Both the position numbers and the translations under genes were made by a program. 64,000 nucleotides of DNA, from the NCBI RefSeq assembly GCF_037113525.1, contig NZ_CP146963.1, positions 4,340,001 to 4,404,000 on the forward strand, in the 5' to 3' direction. The notes below the pieces were generated by a model. That model did no database searches and was not told the DNA's origin. It worked only from the letters and a program-made list of their open reading frames with translations. Shown here piece after piece: positions 1 through 8,410 of the stretch (the stretch's first letter is position 1; each line of letters opens with the position of its first letter). The DNA is from Butyrivibrio fibrisolvens. Lineage in GTDB: Bacteria; Bacillota; Clostridia; Lachnospirales; Lachnospiraceae.

Positions 1-1215
1 TCTTATCTGACATATAATACCTCCTGTTCCGAAAATAAGTCCTATCACAAAAAGGAGTATGCTATTAGCCGGATCCGGATATGAAAAAAGGATCTGTGAT
101 AATCCTGTTCTCCATATTCTAAGCGGCATGAAGTTTCCAATCTTTTGAAATACATCAGGCAAAAAAGCCATGGGGAAAATGCATCCTGATGAAAAAGCCA
201 TAAGGATTGCCACAAGTATCAGAATCATTGCGTTTTGCGCTTCGATATCAGAAAGTGAATATATAAAATGGAAAAATCCTCCAAGAGAAAATGAAAGGAG
301 CAAAAGCCCTGGAATCATCGATGCTTCAAAATATAGCGCCGCAAAAGATCCCGCCGTTTTTGTATATATCATAAGAATACATATCATACATATTGATATA
401 GCAAAAACAATAGTCGTCATCACCAAAAGTCTGATCATCCCGGCAATAACAGGACCTATTCCGTTGATACGAAGCTTTTTTCTCACAGTGATATCATTGC
501 CCGCATACATATTCCCGAATATGAGACCGAAAAAGAGAAGGATAAGGGCAAAACCGGATGCAATATAGTACTGAAGTATGCTCTCTTCTCCAAACGCAGA
601 TACCAAAGAGTCTCTTATAACACTGTTTCTATCAAGAGCATTTCTGGTAAAAAGATCTGTAAGAAGATTCTCCATATCACTTCTTGAAATGACCATGGAA
701 TAACCGTTTATCCACGTATCGGTTGCAGCATAAATCCCGGCTTCTCCTGTTCTAATAAGTGAGACGCCATTTCTGACTTCCTCATGGAAGACATCGGTAT
801 TAAGCTCTGTATCAGAAGGAAGAAGGACTATCGCAGGTGTATTGATACCTGTCATAACGTCATTTATAAATGTATCTCCTAAGATTATCGCAGCCTGAAT
901 ACTTCCATCTTTTATACCAGCTCTGGCTTCATCTTCAGACAGATAAGTAAAGTTTGCAATGTCACTTACACTATCCTGCATCTCAATAAGAGAAGACAGG
1001 GACTTTAATGTACTGCCCTCATCTCCCTCAGGAAGAACCATCGCCACGGTCGCCTTTTCATAGTCTGTCAGATGTGTCATGACAAAGCCAATCCCGGCTG
1101 TTCCTATGCCGATGATAAGAGCCATAAGCAGGATGGAAAAAAGCATGTGACCAAAGCTTGACAGCATGCGCTTATATTCAATTCGTATATACTGAAGCAG
1201 GTAACTTTTTTTCAT
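1..1215 (-). CDS. ABC-2 type transporter permease, partial (C-terminus beyond window)
   Basis: Integral membrane subunit of an ABC exporter. The frame is open from an ATG at 1215 to the window edge, about 405 residues, with no stop. The N-terminus has one membrane segment (about residues 22-45, ending in GIGTAGIGFVM). An extracytoplasmic domain of roughly 150 residues follows, then at least five hydrophobic segments in the second half. This large-loop arrangement is typical of ABC-2 / YhgE-like permeases. It begins 4 bp after the stop of the ATPase gene, so the two form a transport unit. The substrate cannot be told from sequence; drugs, peptides or cell-surface material are all possible for this family. 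Confidence 0.8.
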   Translation of the reverse strand, partial: MKKSYLLQYIRIEYKRMLSSFGHMLFSILLMALIIGIGTAGIGFVMTHLTDYEKATVAMVLPEGDEGSTLKSLSSLIEMQDSVSDIANFTYLSEDEARAGIKDGSIQAAIILGDTFINDVMTGINTPAIVLLPSDTELNTDVFHEEVRNGVSLIRTGEAGIYAATDTWINGYSMVISRSDMENLLTDLFTRNALDRNSVIRDSLVSAFGEESILQYYIASGFALILLFFGLIFGNMYAGNDITVRKKLRINGIGPVIAGMIRLLVMTTIVFAISICMICILMIYTKTAGSFAALYFEASMIPGLLLLSFSLGGFFHFIYSLSDIEAQNAMILILVAILMAFSSGCIFPMAFLPDVFQKIGNFMPLRIWRTGLSQILFSYPDPANSILLFVIGLIFGTGGIICQIR

Positions 1216-1219
1216 TAGC

Positions 1220-1840
1220 TTATCGTCTCTTTGTAAGTACGCCGTTTTCCATACTGAATACCTTTGTACTGTCATTCATTTCAAGTTCGTCATGTGTGGC
1301 TACAACAATAATACCGTTGCCCTGTCTGAATTTTTGCATCCAGGTACGTATCTCTTTTTTGTAATATATATCAAGCGAAGCGGTAGGCTCATCCATAATA
1401 AGTACAGGAGGATTGCCGACACAGGCGCAGGCGATCGCAACTCTTCTTTTCATGCCGCCTGAAAGCTGCGAAACTTTCTTTTTCAAAATATCATCAAGGT
1501 AAAATTCTCTGACAAGATCCTCTTGCGGCCTTCCTCCCTTACCGCTCCAAAGACTTATATTGTCCTGAACATTCAGTTCATCAAGAAGTGGATTATCCTG
1601 CGGAAGATAACCTGTGAACTGTCTAAAGACTGACTTCTCCTTATCGGCTCTATGGCCCCAGAAAGAAATCGTGCCTCCTGCAGGCTTATCGATCCCGGCG
1701 AGAATTCTTAGAAAAGTAGATTTGCCGCTTCCGTTTCTTCCGATGATAGCTATCTGGTCACCGGGTGCGGCATCAAAAGATATTCCTTTTAAAACTTTAT
1801 TTTTACCATATGCTCTTGTTATATCCCTTACTTCAAGCAT
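1220..1840 (-). CDS. ABC transporter ATP-binding protein
   Basis: Cytoplasmic ATPase that drives the adjacent permease. Walker A is GRNGSGKS (about residues 34-41), the signature is LSGGMKRR (about 126), and Walker B with its catalytic Glu is VLIMDEPTAS (about 146-155); a switch His lies in VVATHDE. The length of 206 residues fits a single-domain ABC2-exporter ATPase. An upstream TTG at 1852 stays in frame, but GGAGGAG sits 5 bp before the ATG at 1840, so that ATG is chosen. It lies behind the deoD terminator, so it probably has its own weak promoter or relies on readthrough. Confidence 0.88.
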   Translation of the reverse strand: MLEVRDITRAYGKNKVLKGISFDAAPGDQIAIIGRNGSGKSTFLRILAGIDKPAGGTISFWGHRADKEKSVFRQFTGYLPQDNPLLDELNVQDNISLWSGKGGRPQEDLVREFYLDDILKKKVSQLSGGMKRRVAIACACVGNPPVLIMDEPTASLDIYYKKEIRTWMQKFRQGNGIIVVATHDELEMNDSTKVFSMENGVLTKRR

Positions 1841-1881
1841 ATTCTCCTCCAACTGCGTATTCTGTCAGTTTACAAGCTCTA

Positions 1882-1918
1882 AGAAAAAGCCGCGCTACGT
1901 GTGCTTACGCAGCGCGGC
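1882..1918 (-). terminator. Intrinsic terminator after deoD
   Basis: GCCGCGCT (1889-1896) pairs with AGCGCGGC (1911-1918). On the minus strand the stem is followed by a T run (1884-1888). It lies 22 bp past the deoD stop and separates deoD from the ABC genes. Confidence 0.85.
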
Positions 1919-1939
1919 ACATATCATGCCATTATAATA

Positions 1940-2662
1940 TCATGCATCAAGCTTTGCTGCAGCAAGGAGTGCAACTTCGATCATATCGTTGAAGCTTGTC
2001 TCACGTTCCTTGGCAGTAGTCTCTTTAGAAGTTACAAGGCTGTCGGATATTGTAAGAAGGCATGCAGCGTTCTTGGAAAGAACATTTGCATTATGGAAAA
2101 GAGCATAGCTTTCCATCTCTACGCATACGCATCCCTTATCCTTATTGATCTCTTTGAACTTGCTGAAACCATCCTGATAATAGAAAACATCACCTGAATG
2201 GATAGGTGCTTCAAGAACCTTGATTCCTGAATCCTTAGCGCACTGCATGATAACGCCGTTAAGGTCCTTATCAGGATACATGAATTCAGAATCAGCTCCG
2301 CCCTGCATCTTAGCATAGCTGGACTGGCTGTAAGCCTTGCTTGCAAGTACAACATCAAGGAGATCAACGTCAGCTGTGTAGCTTCCTGCTGATCCTACTC
2401 TGATGATATTCTCAACATCATAGAACTTGTAAAGCTCATATGAATAAATACCAATACTTGGCATACCCATACCTGAAGCCATTACTGAAACAGGTGCTCC
2501 CTTGTATGTACCTGTGAATCCAAGCATATTTCTAACATCATTAACAAGTCTTGGGCTTTCAAGGAAAGTCTCTGCGATATATTTAGCTCTAAGCGGATCT
2601 CCCGGCATAAGAACAGTCTTTGCAAAATCACCTTTCTCCGCGCGATTGTGTGGTGTACTCAT
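1940..2662 (-). CDS. deoD: Purine nucleoside phosphorylase, DeoD type
   Basis: Phosphorolysis of purine (deoxy)nucleosides to base and (deoxy)ribose-1-phosphate, in the cytosol, for purine salvage. The 240-residue protein begins MSTPHNRAEKGDFAKTVLMP and carries the hexameric PNP signatures: a phosphate-site MPGDPLRAKYIAE near the start, GMGMPSIGIYSYEL in the first third, RVGSAG in the middle, and CVEMESYALF and TISDSL later. The start at 2662 has AGGAGG 6 bp upstream; a longer frame to 2689 lacks support. It is monocistronic, bounded by a terminator downstream and a palindromic leader upstream. Confidence 0.95.
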   Translation of the reverse strand: MSTPHNRAEKGDFAKTVLMPGDPLRAKYIAETFLESPRLVNDVRNMLGFTGTYKGAPVSVMASGMGMPSIGIYSYELYKFYDVENIIRVGSAGSYTADVDLLDVVLASKAYSQSSYAKMQGGADSEFMYPDKDLNGVIMQCAKDSGIKVLEAPIHSGDVFYYQDGFSKFKEINKDKGCVCVEMESYALFHNANVLSKNAACLLTISDSLVTSKETTAKERETSFNDMIEVALLAAAKLDA

Positions 2663-2845
2663 AATAATCCTCCTAACATGATTTGTCATAAATCCTATTG
2701 CATAGCATGTGCTAATGCAATATCTCGTTTTTACAACAACAAAATAAGTTGCACGGCATTAGGACTGTTTTAGAATCTGAAAAAGGTCCAAAACCATACC
2801 ACATATATTATACTTCAAAACTGCACAGTTTTTGAAGTTCATTTT

Positions 2846-2859
2846 TGTAAACTCTTACA
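2846..2859. promoter_or_regulatory. Upstream copy of TGTAAR-type operator
   Basis: TGTAAACTCTTACA, one base different from the palindrome at 16444-16457 and related to 2975-2988. It lies 116 bp upstream of the main uxaA operator, a spacing that would allow looping by a tetrameric LacI-family repressor (inference). Confidence 0.55.
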
Positions 2860-2942
2860 AAAGAAGATAAAATCATCTTAAAAAGCCTATCATTTAAATG
2901 TTCCTTTCACTTTCTTCCACAGCATGCAATCTGATAATCTTC

Positions 2943-2988
2943 TTGACATTTAAAGGCAAGGGTCTTATATTTTATGTAAGCACTTACA
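2943..2988 (+). promoter_or_regulatory. uxaA promoter with overlapping palindromic operator
   Basis: TTGACA (2943-2948), a 17-bp spacer, then TATATT (2966-2971). The perfect palindrome TGTAAG-CA-CTTACA (2975-2988) starts 3 bp after the -10 box, so it covers the transcription start. The geometry is that of a repressor operator. The sequence differs from the CcpA/LacI consensus TGTAAGCGCTTACA only at the centre. Confidence 0.72.
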
Positions 2989-3096
2989 TTTTTTTATAAA
3001 AAACTATATTAATGCGACTTTTTAGTCTTTGTTTTGGATAATTTTGGAACGTAATTACATAAAATCTTTTTTCAAAATATACACATAAGGAGCTTT

Positions 3097-4578
3097 ATGA
3101 AAGAATTTATTAGAATCAATGACTCAGACAACGTTGCAGTTGCTCTGATGCCTCTTTCAAAAGATAAGACTATCGATCTTGGTGACATCAAAGTCACTTT
3201 GCTTCAAGATATACCCCAGGGACACAAGTTTGCGCTTGCCAAAATAAAATCAGGCGATGCGATAATCAAATACGGCAATCAGATCGGGATCGCCAAAGAA
3301 GACATTCCTACGGGAAGCTGGGTTCACACACACAATATAGGAACCGCTCTTGGTGAACTTCTTGAATATAACTATAATCCCGTGCATGCAAGTATCACCG
3401 GCTCAGAAGAGAGATTTTTTGACGGATTCAGAAGATCTGACGGCAAAGTCGGCGTTCGTAATGAAATATGGATCGTTCCTACTGTCGGATGCATGAACTC
3501 AGTTGCCAAAGAGATAGAGCGTAGCGCTCAGCATCTTGTAGGCGGATCCCTTGAATCCATCTTTGCATTCAATCATCCTTATGGTTGCTCTCAGATGGGC
3601 GATGATCAGGAGAACACAAGAGAGATCCTTGCTGATCTTATAAGACATCCAAATGCAGGCGGCGTTTTGGTCCTTGGCCTTGGCTGCGAGAATTCCAATA
3701 TCGACGTTTTAAAGCCGTACCTTGGCGACTATGATGACAAGAGGATCAAATTCCTTGTAGGTCAGAATTCTGAAGATGAAGTTGAAGATGCACTTGCCAT
3801 CCTTACTGATCTTGCAGAATATGTTAAGACTTTCAAAAGAGAAAAATGCAGTGCGTCAGAACTTATAATCGGCATGAAATGCGGAGGTTCCGACGGACTT
3901 TCCGGAATCACTGCCAATCCAACTGTAGGAGGCTTTTCGGATATTCTCATAAGCAAAGGAGGTACGACAATCCTTACTGAAGTACCTGAGATGTTCGGCG
4001 CAGAGCAGCAGCTCATGAACAGATGTGACAACGAAGAACTCTTTGATAAGACAGTCTGCCTTATCAATGATTTTAAGAACTACTTCAAAGCTCACAACCA
4101 GACAATATATGAGAACCCATCACCGGGCAACAAAGCAGGAGGCATCTCAACTCTCGAAGATAAGTCCAACGGATGTACTCAGAAGTCAGGAAGTGCTCCT
4201 GTCAAAGGCGTACTTAAGTATGCAGAGCCTGTACATGAAAAGGGTCTTAATCTTCTCTCTGCCCCAGGCAATGATCTTGTTGCATCAACGGCGCTTGCTG
4301 CTTCCGGAGCACAGATCATCCTCTTTACAACAGGAAGAGGAACGCCTTTTGCCAGCCCTGTACCTACAGTTAAGATTTCTACCAACAATGCTCTTTATAA
4401 CAAGAAAAAGAACTGGATCGACTTTAACTGCGGCACTATCGTAGAGACAGATACTGTAAGCGGTCTGTCAGAAAAACTATTCGAGTACGTTCTCGAAGTT
4501 GCTTCCGGCAAAACTGTAAAGTCTGAAGATGCAGGATATCATGACCTTGCAATATTCAAACAGGGTGTAACACTTTGA
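3097..4578 (+). CDS. uxaA: Altronate dehydratase
   Basis: Removes water from D-altronate to give 2-keto-3-deoxygluconate (KDG), in the cytosolic galacturonate pathway. At 493 residues it is full length. It has an N-terminal SAF-like domain (about 1-75, with GSWVHTHNIGTAL at its end) and the large UxaA catalytic domain. Conserved segments are GFRRSDGKVGVRNEIWIVPT, the Cys-bearing HPYGCSQMGDD and GCENSN, and GMKCGGSDGLSGITANP. The start has AAGGAG about 7 bp upstream. It is followed by uxaB on the same strand. The promoter carries the TGTAAG palindrome, so expression is probably repressed without pectin-derived inducer. Confidence 0.93.
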   Translation: MKEFIRINDSDNVAVALMPLSKDKTIDLGDIKVTLLQDIPQGHKFALAKIKSGDAIIKYGNQIGIAKEDIPTGSWVHTHNIGTALGELLEYNYNPVHASITGSEERFFDGFRRSDGKVGVRNEIWIVPTVGCMNSVAKEIERSAQHLVGGSLESIFAFNHPYGCSQMGDDQENTREILADLIRHPNAGGVLVLGLGCENSNIDVLKPYLGDYDDKRIKFLVGQNSEDEVEDALAILTDLAEYVKTFKREKCSASELIIGMKCGGSDGLSGITANPTVGGFSDILISKGGTTILTEVPEMFGAEQQLMNRCDNEELFDKTVCLINDFKNYFKAHNQTIYENPSPGNKAGGISTLEDKSNGCTQKSGSAPVKGVLKYAEPVHEKGLNLLSAPGNDLVASTALAASGAQIILFTTGRGTPFASPVPTVKISTNNALYNKKKNWIDFNCGTIVETDTVSGLSEKLFEYVLEVASGKTVKSEDAGYHDLAIFKQGVTL

Positions 4579-4731
4579 TCAAGACTAATTGTTACTTCTT
4601 TTTACGCTTTAAATATTGTGTATAAACCAAGATTCAAATACTAACATTACAATTCAACGATCTTACAAATGGATTTAATAATGTTTATTTATAGAAAATA
4701 ATTCATATATTTAATAAAGAGAGGGTTAAAA

Positions 4732-6261
4732 ATGAAAACTTTAAGTTACAAAACACTTGAGGAAAACGGATACGACGGATACCTGTTAAAGGATGCTCCC
4801 GAAAGAGTACTTCAGTTTGGTGAAGGCAATTTCCTTCGCGCATTTGTAGACTATTTCATTGATCTTATGAATGAGAAGGCTGGATTTAATTCTAAGGTTG
4901 TACTGGTACAGCCTATTGCAGCTCCAATGATCCATGACATGATCAATAATCAGGATGGCCTTTATACTCTCTATCTTCGCGGACAGGAGAATGGTCAGGC
5001 AGTCAACAAGAAAAGAGTCATCTCCTGCGTATCACGCTGCATAGATCCATATGCCGAGTTCGATGCTCTTATGGCCTGCGCAGATAACCCGGATCTTAGA
5101 TTCATTACATGTAATACAACAGAAGCAGGAATCGCTTATGATCCAAACTGCAAGTTTGAAGATAAGCCAGCTGCTTCATATCCAGGTAAACTCTGCCAGT
5201 TCATGTACAGACGTTTCCAGAAATTTGGCGATCAGAAGGGCAAGGGTTTCATCATCCTCTCATGTGAGCTTATCGACAACAATGGTAAGGAGCTCAAAAA
5301 ATGTCTCCTTCAGTATGCTGATCTGTGGAATCTTGGAGATGACTTCAAGAAGTGGATCGATGAAGAGAACATCATCTGTTCTACACTTGTAGACCGTATC
5401 GTTCCAGGTCGTATCAGAGATGCTGAGGAAGTTAAAAAGATCGAGGAAGAAAACGGATATCATGATGATCTTGTAGATGTGGGTGAAGTATTCGGTTTCT
5501 GGGTTATAGAAGGACCTCAGTCCATAAAGAAAGAGTTCCCTTGTAAAGAGGCTGACCTTCCAATCCTCATCTGTGATGACCACAAGCCTTACAAACAGAG
5601 AAAGGTTCGTATCCTTAACGGAGCACATACTTCCTTTGTACTTGGCGCTTACCTTGCAGGTGAGAATATCGTACGTGACTGTATGCATGATGAGACTATC
5701 CACGGATTTATGGACAAGCTCCTCTATGAAGAGGTAATTCCTACACTTACACTTGATCCTGACGACTGCAAACAGTTTGCAAGTGATGTAACAGACCGTT
5801 TTGCTAACCCTTATGTAGATCACCAGCTCCTGTCCATCTCTCTTAACTCTACTTCCAAGTGGAAAGCAAGAGTTATGCCTTCCTTCAAGGGTTATGTAGA
5901 AAAATACGGAAAGCTTCCTTCATGCATCACAGCATCTTTTGCCTTCTATGAGATGTTCTATCATCAAGGCAAAGAGCTCACAGATAAGGGTCTTGAAGCT
6001 GTTCGCCCTAGCGCCGCTGTTACACCTGTAGTTTCAGGACCATCCGAATATGTAATAAGCGATGACAGACCTATCCTTGAGTTCTACTATGCTCACAAGG
6101 ATGACGACGTTGCTGCTCTTACTCATGCAGTTCTTTCAAATACAGATTTCTGGGGCGAAGACCTTACCAAGATTGAAGGATTCGAAGAAGCTGTTACAGG
6201 TTATGCTAAGATGATAGAAGAAAAAGGCGCTTATGAAGTAATGAAATCCTGCCTTAACTAA
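4732..6261 (+). CDS. uxaB: Tagaturonate reductase (altronate oxidoreductase)
   Basis: NADH-dependent reduction of D-tagaturonate to D-altronate, the step before UxaA. The 509-residue protein belongs to the mannitol dehydrogenase / UxaB family. The N-terminal Rossmann half starts with RVLQFGEGNFLRAFVDYFID; the C-terminal half contains KVRILNGAHTSFVLGAYLAG, with the catalytic-type Lys and His of the family. GAGAGGG precedes the ATG. It is 153 bp after uxaA with no clear terminator between them and is closed by a hairpin at 6281-6324. UxaC (galacturonate isomerase), which would supply its substrate, is not in the window. Confidence 0.93.
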   Translation: MKTLSYKTLEENGYDGYLLKDAPERVLQFGEGNFLRAFVDYFIDLMNEKAGFNSKVVLVQPIAAPMIHDMINNQDGLYTLYLRGQENGQAVNKKRVISCVSRCIDPYAEFDALMACADNPDLRFITCNTTEAGIAYDPNCKFEDKPAASYPGKLCQFMYRRFQKFGDQKGKGFIILSCELIDNNGKELKKCLLQYADLWNLGDDFKKWIDEENIICSTLVDRIVPGRIRDAEEVKKIEEENGYHDDLVDVGEVFGFWVIEGPQSIKKEFPCKEADLPILICDDHKPYKQRKVRILNGAHTSFVLGAYLAGENIVRDCMHDETIHGFMDKLLYEEVIPTLTLDPDDCKQFASDVTDRFANPYVDHQLLSISLNSTSKWKARVMPSFKGYVEKYGKLPSCITASFAFYEMFYHQGKELTDKGLEAVRPSAAVTPVVSGPSEYVISDDRPILEFYYAHKDDDVAALTHAVLSNTDFWGEDLTKIEGFEEAVTGYAKMIEEKGAYEVMKSCLN

Positions 6262-6280
6262 AAATAAATATAGAATCTAA

Positions 6281-6324
6281 TAGTAAAAAGTTTGAAAATG
6301 ATGAGTTTTCAAACTTTTTTACTA
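6281..6324 (+). terminator. Hairpin after uxaB
   Basis: An 18-19 bp inverted repeat (6281-6298 with 6306-6324, one bulge) with a T6 run inside the 3' arm. Its core GTTTGAAAA-tgatga-GTTTTCAAAC is nearly the same as the hairpin at 16676-16700. Confidence 0.7.
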
Positions 6325-6342
6325 AAAATAATGAGGCCAATC

Positions 6343-7428
6343 ATGGAACACAGTAATCCGCTTTTAAGAAATAATAATTCTCCAAAATTCATTACAATAG
6401 GCGAAGTCATGCTTCGCCTAACCCCTCCTAATTATGACAAGATAAGGGTTGCAACAAGCTTTGATGCAAGCTATGGTGGAAGCGAAGCCAATATAGCTCT
6501 TGCTCTTGCAAACCTTGGGATAGACTCAACTTTTTTTACCGTAGTACCTGATAACAGTCTTGGTAAATCCGCTGTAAGGATGCTTCGAAGTAACGACGTA
6601 CACTGCACTCCCATAATCCTGACAACACCTGATGAAACTCCTACCCACAGGCTTGGAACTTATTATCTTGAGACAGGCTATGGTATAAGACCCAGCCAGG
6701 TAATATATGACCGTAAGCACTCAGCTTTTAGCGAGTATGATTTTAGTAAAGTCGATATAGATGCGCTTTTATGTGATTATGACTGGCTTCATCTGTCAGG
6801 TATCACTCCTGCTCTTTCTAAAAGCTGCGCAGACTTTATACTAAAGTGCCTGGAAGTAGCCAAAGAAAAAAATATCACTATAAGCTTTGACGGGAACTTT
6901 AGATCTACTCTCTGGACCTGGGAAGAAGCCAGGGATTTCTGCACATTGTGCCTTCCCTATGTTGATGTTCTCTTCGGGATAGAACCCTATCACTTATATA
7001 AGGATGATAATGATCACGAAAAAGGAGATTTAAAAGACGGCGTCCCCTTCCAGCCATCTTTCAAACAACAGGATAAGATATTCAGACACTTCATATCCAG
7101 ATATCCTAATATCAAATGTATAGCAAGGCATGTACGCTATGCTCATTCAGGTTCTGAAAACAGCTTAAAAGCCTTCATGTGGTACCAGGGCGAAACTACA
7201 GAATCAAAGCTGTTTACTTTTAATATACTGGACAGGGTTGGCGGAGGAGATGCCTTTGCAAGCGGTCTTATCTATGCAATGATGAACGGATACGATGCAG
7301 ATGAGATGATCAATTTCGCTGTAGCATCATCAGTAATCAAGCATACTATAAGAGGCGATGCCAACATAACAGACAATGCCGAAACCATAAGAAATCTTAT
7401 GAATATGAACTATGATATAAAAAGATAA
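6343..7428 (+). CDS. kdgK: PfkB-family sugar kinase, probable 2-keto-3-deoxygluconate kinase
   Basis: Phosphorylates KDG to KDPG, the common product of the UxaA and KduD branches. This is inferred from family and position. The 361-residue protein has the PfkB N-terminal ITIGEVMLRL, the substrate motif YGGSEANIALALANLG, and the C-terminal ATP/anion-hole motif RVGGGDAFASGLIYA with its catalytic Asp. An in-frame extension to 6292 runs through the uxaB terminator hairpin and is rejected; GAGG lies 6 bp before the ATG at 6343. The C-terminal third carries a longer insert than E. coli KdgK. A KDPG aldolase is not in the window. Confidence 0.85.
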   Translation: MEHSNPLLRNNNSPKFITIGEVMLRLTPPNYDKIRVATSFDASYGGSEANIALALANLGIDSTFFTVVPDNSLGKSAVRMLRSNDVHCTPIILTTPDETPTHRLGTYYLETGYGIRPSQVIYDRKHSAFSEYDFSKVDIDALLCDYDWLHLSGITPALSKSCADFILKCLEVAKEKNITISFDGNFRSTLWTWEEARDFCTLCLPYVDVLFGIEPYHLYKDDNDHEKGDLKDGVPFQPSFKQQDKIFRHFISRYPNIKCIARHVRYAHSGSENSLKAFMWYQGETTESKLFTFNILDRVGGGDAFASGLIYAMMNGYDADEMINFAVASSVIKHTIRGDANITDNAETIRNLMNMNYDIKR

Positions 7429-7443
7429 AGAGATGTAATCATT

Positions 7444-7729
7444 ATTCCCACTTGAACAAACCAGCATCCACAAAGACTTTATAGGGGTGGGCTATATATA
7501 AATCATCGCCACACTGTTAATCGTTTTATAATTCATGGCACGATATCCGGAGATTTTTATTCTGGGGTCTGAAACTCGCTACGCTCAGACATGCAGACCC
7601 CTGGCAGAATAAAAATCTCCGGATATCATGCTCATGAATTTAATAAAACGATTAACAGTGTGGCGATGATTTATATACAGCCCACCCCTATAAAGTCTTT
7701 GCGGATGCTGGTCCGTTCAAGTGGGGAAT
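7444..7729. repeat. Long inverted repeat (about 121-bp arms) with conserved core, copy 1
   Basis: The left arm 7444-7564 and right arm 7605-7729 are complementary over nearly their whole length, with a perfect 23-bp inner block and a few mismatches and bulges. The centre is 7565-7604. The 54-bp core 7558-7611 is shared with the second element at 28622-28675 (42 of 54 bases), whereas the outer arms are unrelated. It fills the gap between convergent kdgK and the HIT gene. As RNA it would fold into a rod of more than 100 bp from either strand. Its function is unknown; a bidirectional transcription barrier is the simplest reading. Confidence 0.9.
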
Positions 7730-7742
7730 CTGCAAATATATA

Positions 7743-8174
7743 TCACAGAGCTGCTTTGATCTTCTCGATCATCTCTTTGTACTCATCATCTGTAAGGAAT
7801 TTCTTCTGAGGATTCATCTCAAAAGTTGTATTCCATTCAAATTCATCCTTGTACTTAGGAACAAGGTGCATATGAAGGTGACAGCCGGAATCAGCATATG
7901 CTCCGTAGTTGACTTTATCGGGATTAAAAGCTTTATGAATAGCTTTGGATGCTCTGTTTATATCTGCAAAGAATGCATCTCTGTCTGCATCTGATATATC
8001 AACGATCTCACTTACATGATCTTTGTAAGCAACTATGCATCTTCCAGGATGGCTCTGCTCCTTGAAAAGGATGAGTGAACTTACAGACAGATCACATATA
8101 TAGATTCCAAAAGCATCAAGATGCTCATCTTTCATACAATAACCACAATTTGCGTCTTTTTTAATTTCTGACAT
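7743..8174 (-). CDS. HIT-family (histidine triad) nucleotide hydrolase/transferase
   Basis: Cytosolic nucleotide-binding protein of the HIT superfamily, which acts on nucleotidyl phosphoramidates or similar compounds. The 143-residue protein has the histidine triad HLHMHLVPK near residues 99-107 and the N-terminal CGYC pair seen in zinc-containing HIT proteins. GAGG lies upstream of the ATG at 8174. The N-terminal part (SVSSLILFKEQSHPGRCIVA) resembles the Hint strand region. It stands alone between the long inverted repeat and a set of three hairpins. The exact substrate is not predictable. Confidence 0.88.
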   Translation of the reverse strand: MSEIKKDANCGYCMKDEHLDAFGIYICDLSVSSLILFKEQSHPGRCIVAYKDHVSEIVDISDADRDAFFADINRASKAIHKAFNPDKVNYGAYADSGCHLHMHLVPKYKDEFEWNTTFEMNPQKKFLTDDEYKEMIEKIKAAL

Positions 8175-8410
8175 TTTACTACCTCTTTACATTTTTTTCT
8201 ATATGATATAAATCCAACCAGCTATGACTTTTTGTCACTTCGTTCCAAAAGTCATGTAAATAGGCCAATTGAGAACACCTTCGGTGCCTAGCCTATTTAC
8301 CTACCGATTCACTTTCTTACGAAATCCGCAGTAAATGCGGATTTCTAATTCAAAGTTGCGAAAACATATAACTAATCATCGGAAGGATTTATAACATTCA
8401 TATACACTAC
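8175..8410. other. Intergenic region with three hairpins
   Basis: 236 bp with no gene. Three inverted repeats follow one another: ATGACTTTT / AAAAGTCAT (8223-8255), GTAAATAGGC / GCCTATTTAC with an inner CACC-TTC-GGTG (8256-8300), and GAAATCCGCA / TGCGGATTTC with a GTAAA loop (8321-8345). The last belongs to a two-copy family (see 51283-51325). Confidence 0.7.
8303..8345. repeat. Small hairpin element, copy 1 (ACCGATTCA + GTAAA-loop stem)
   Basis: ACCGATTCA at 8303-8311, then the 10-bp stem GAAATCCGCA / TGCGGATTTC closing a GTAAA loop. A second copy at 51283-51325 keeps the leading 9-mer, the loop and most of the stem, with changes on both sides of the stem. Confidence 0.65.

Larger units (their letters stand above)
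2663..3096. other. Divergent intergenic region between deoD and uxaA
   Basis: 434 bp with no credible gene. It holds a near-perfect inverted repeat TTGCATAGC / GCTAATGCAA (2698-2720) in the deoD leader, two TGTAAG-type operators (2846-2859 and 2975-2988), and a good sigma-A promoter facing uxaA. The rest is AT-rich without further structure that I can defend. Confidence 0.7.

Noticed and set aside
6292..6342. N-terminal extension of the KDG kinase
   Set aside because: It reads through the uxaB terminator hairpin and has no ribosome site; the GAGG-preceded ATG at 6343 fits the family start.
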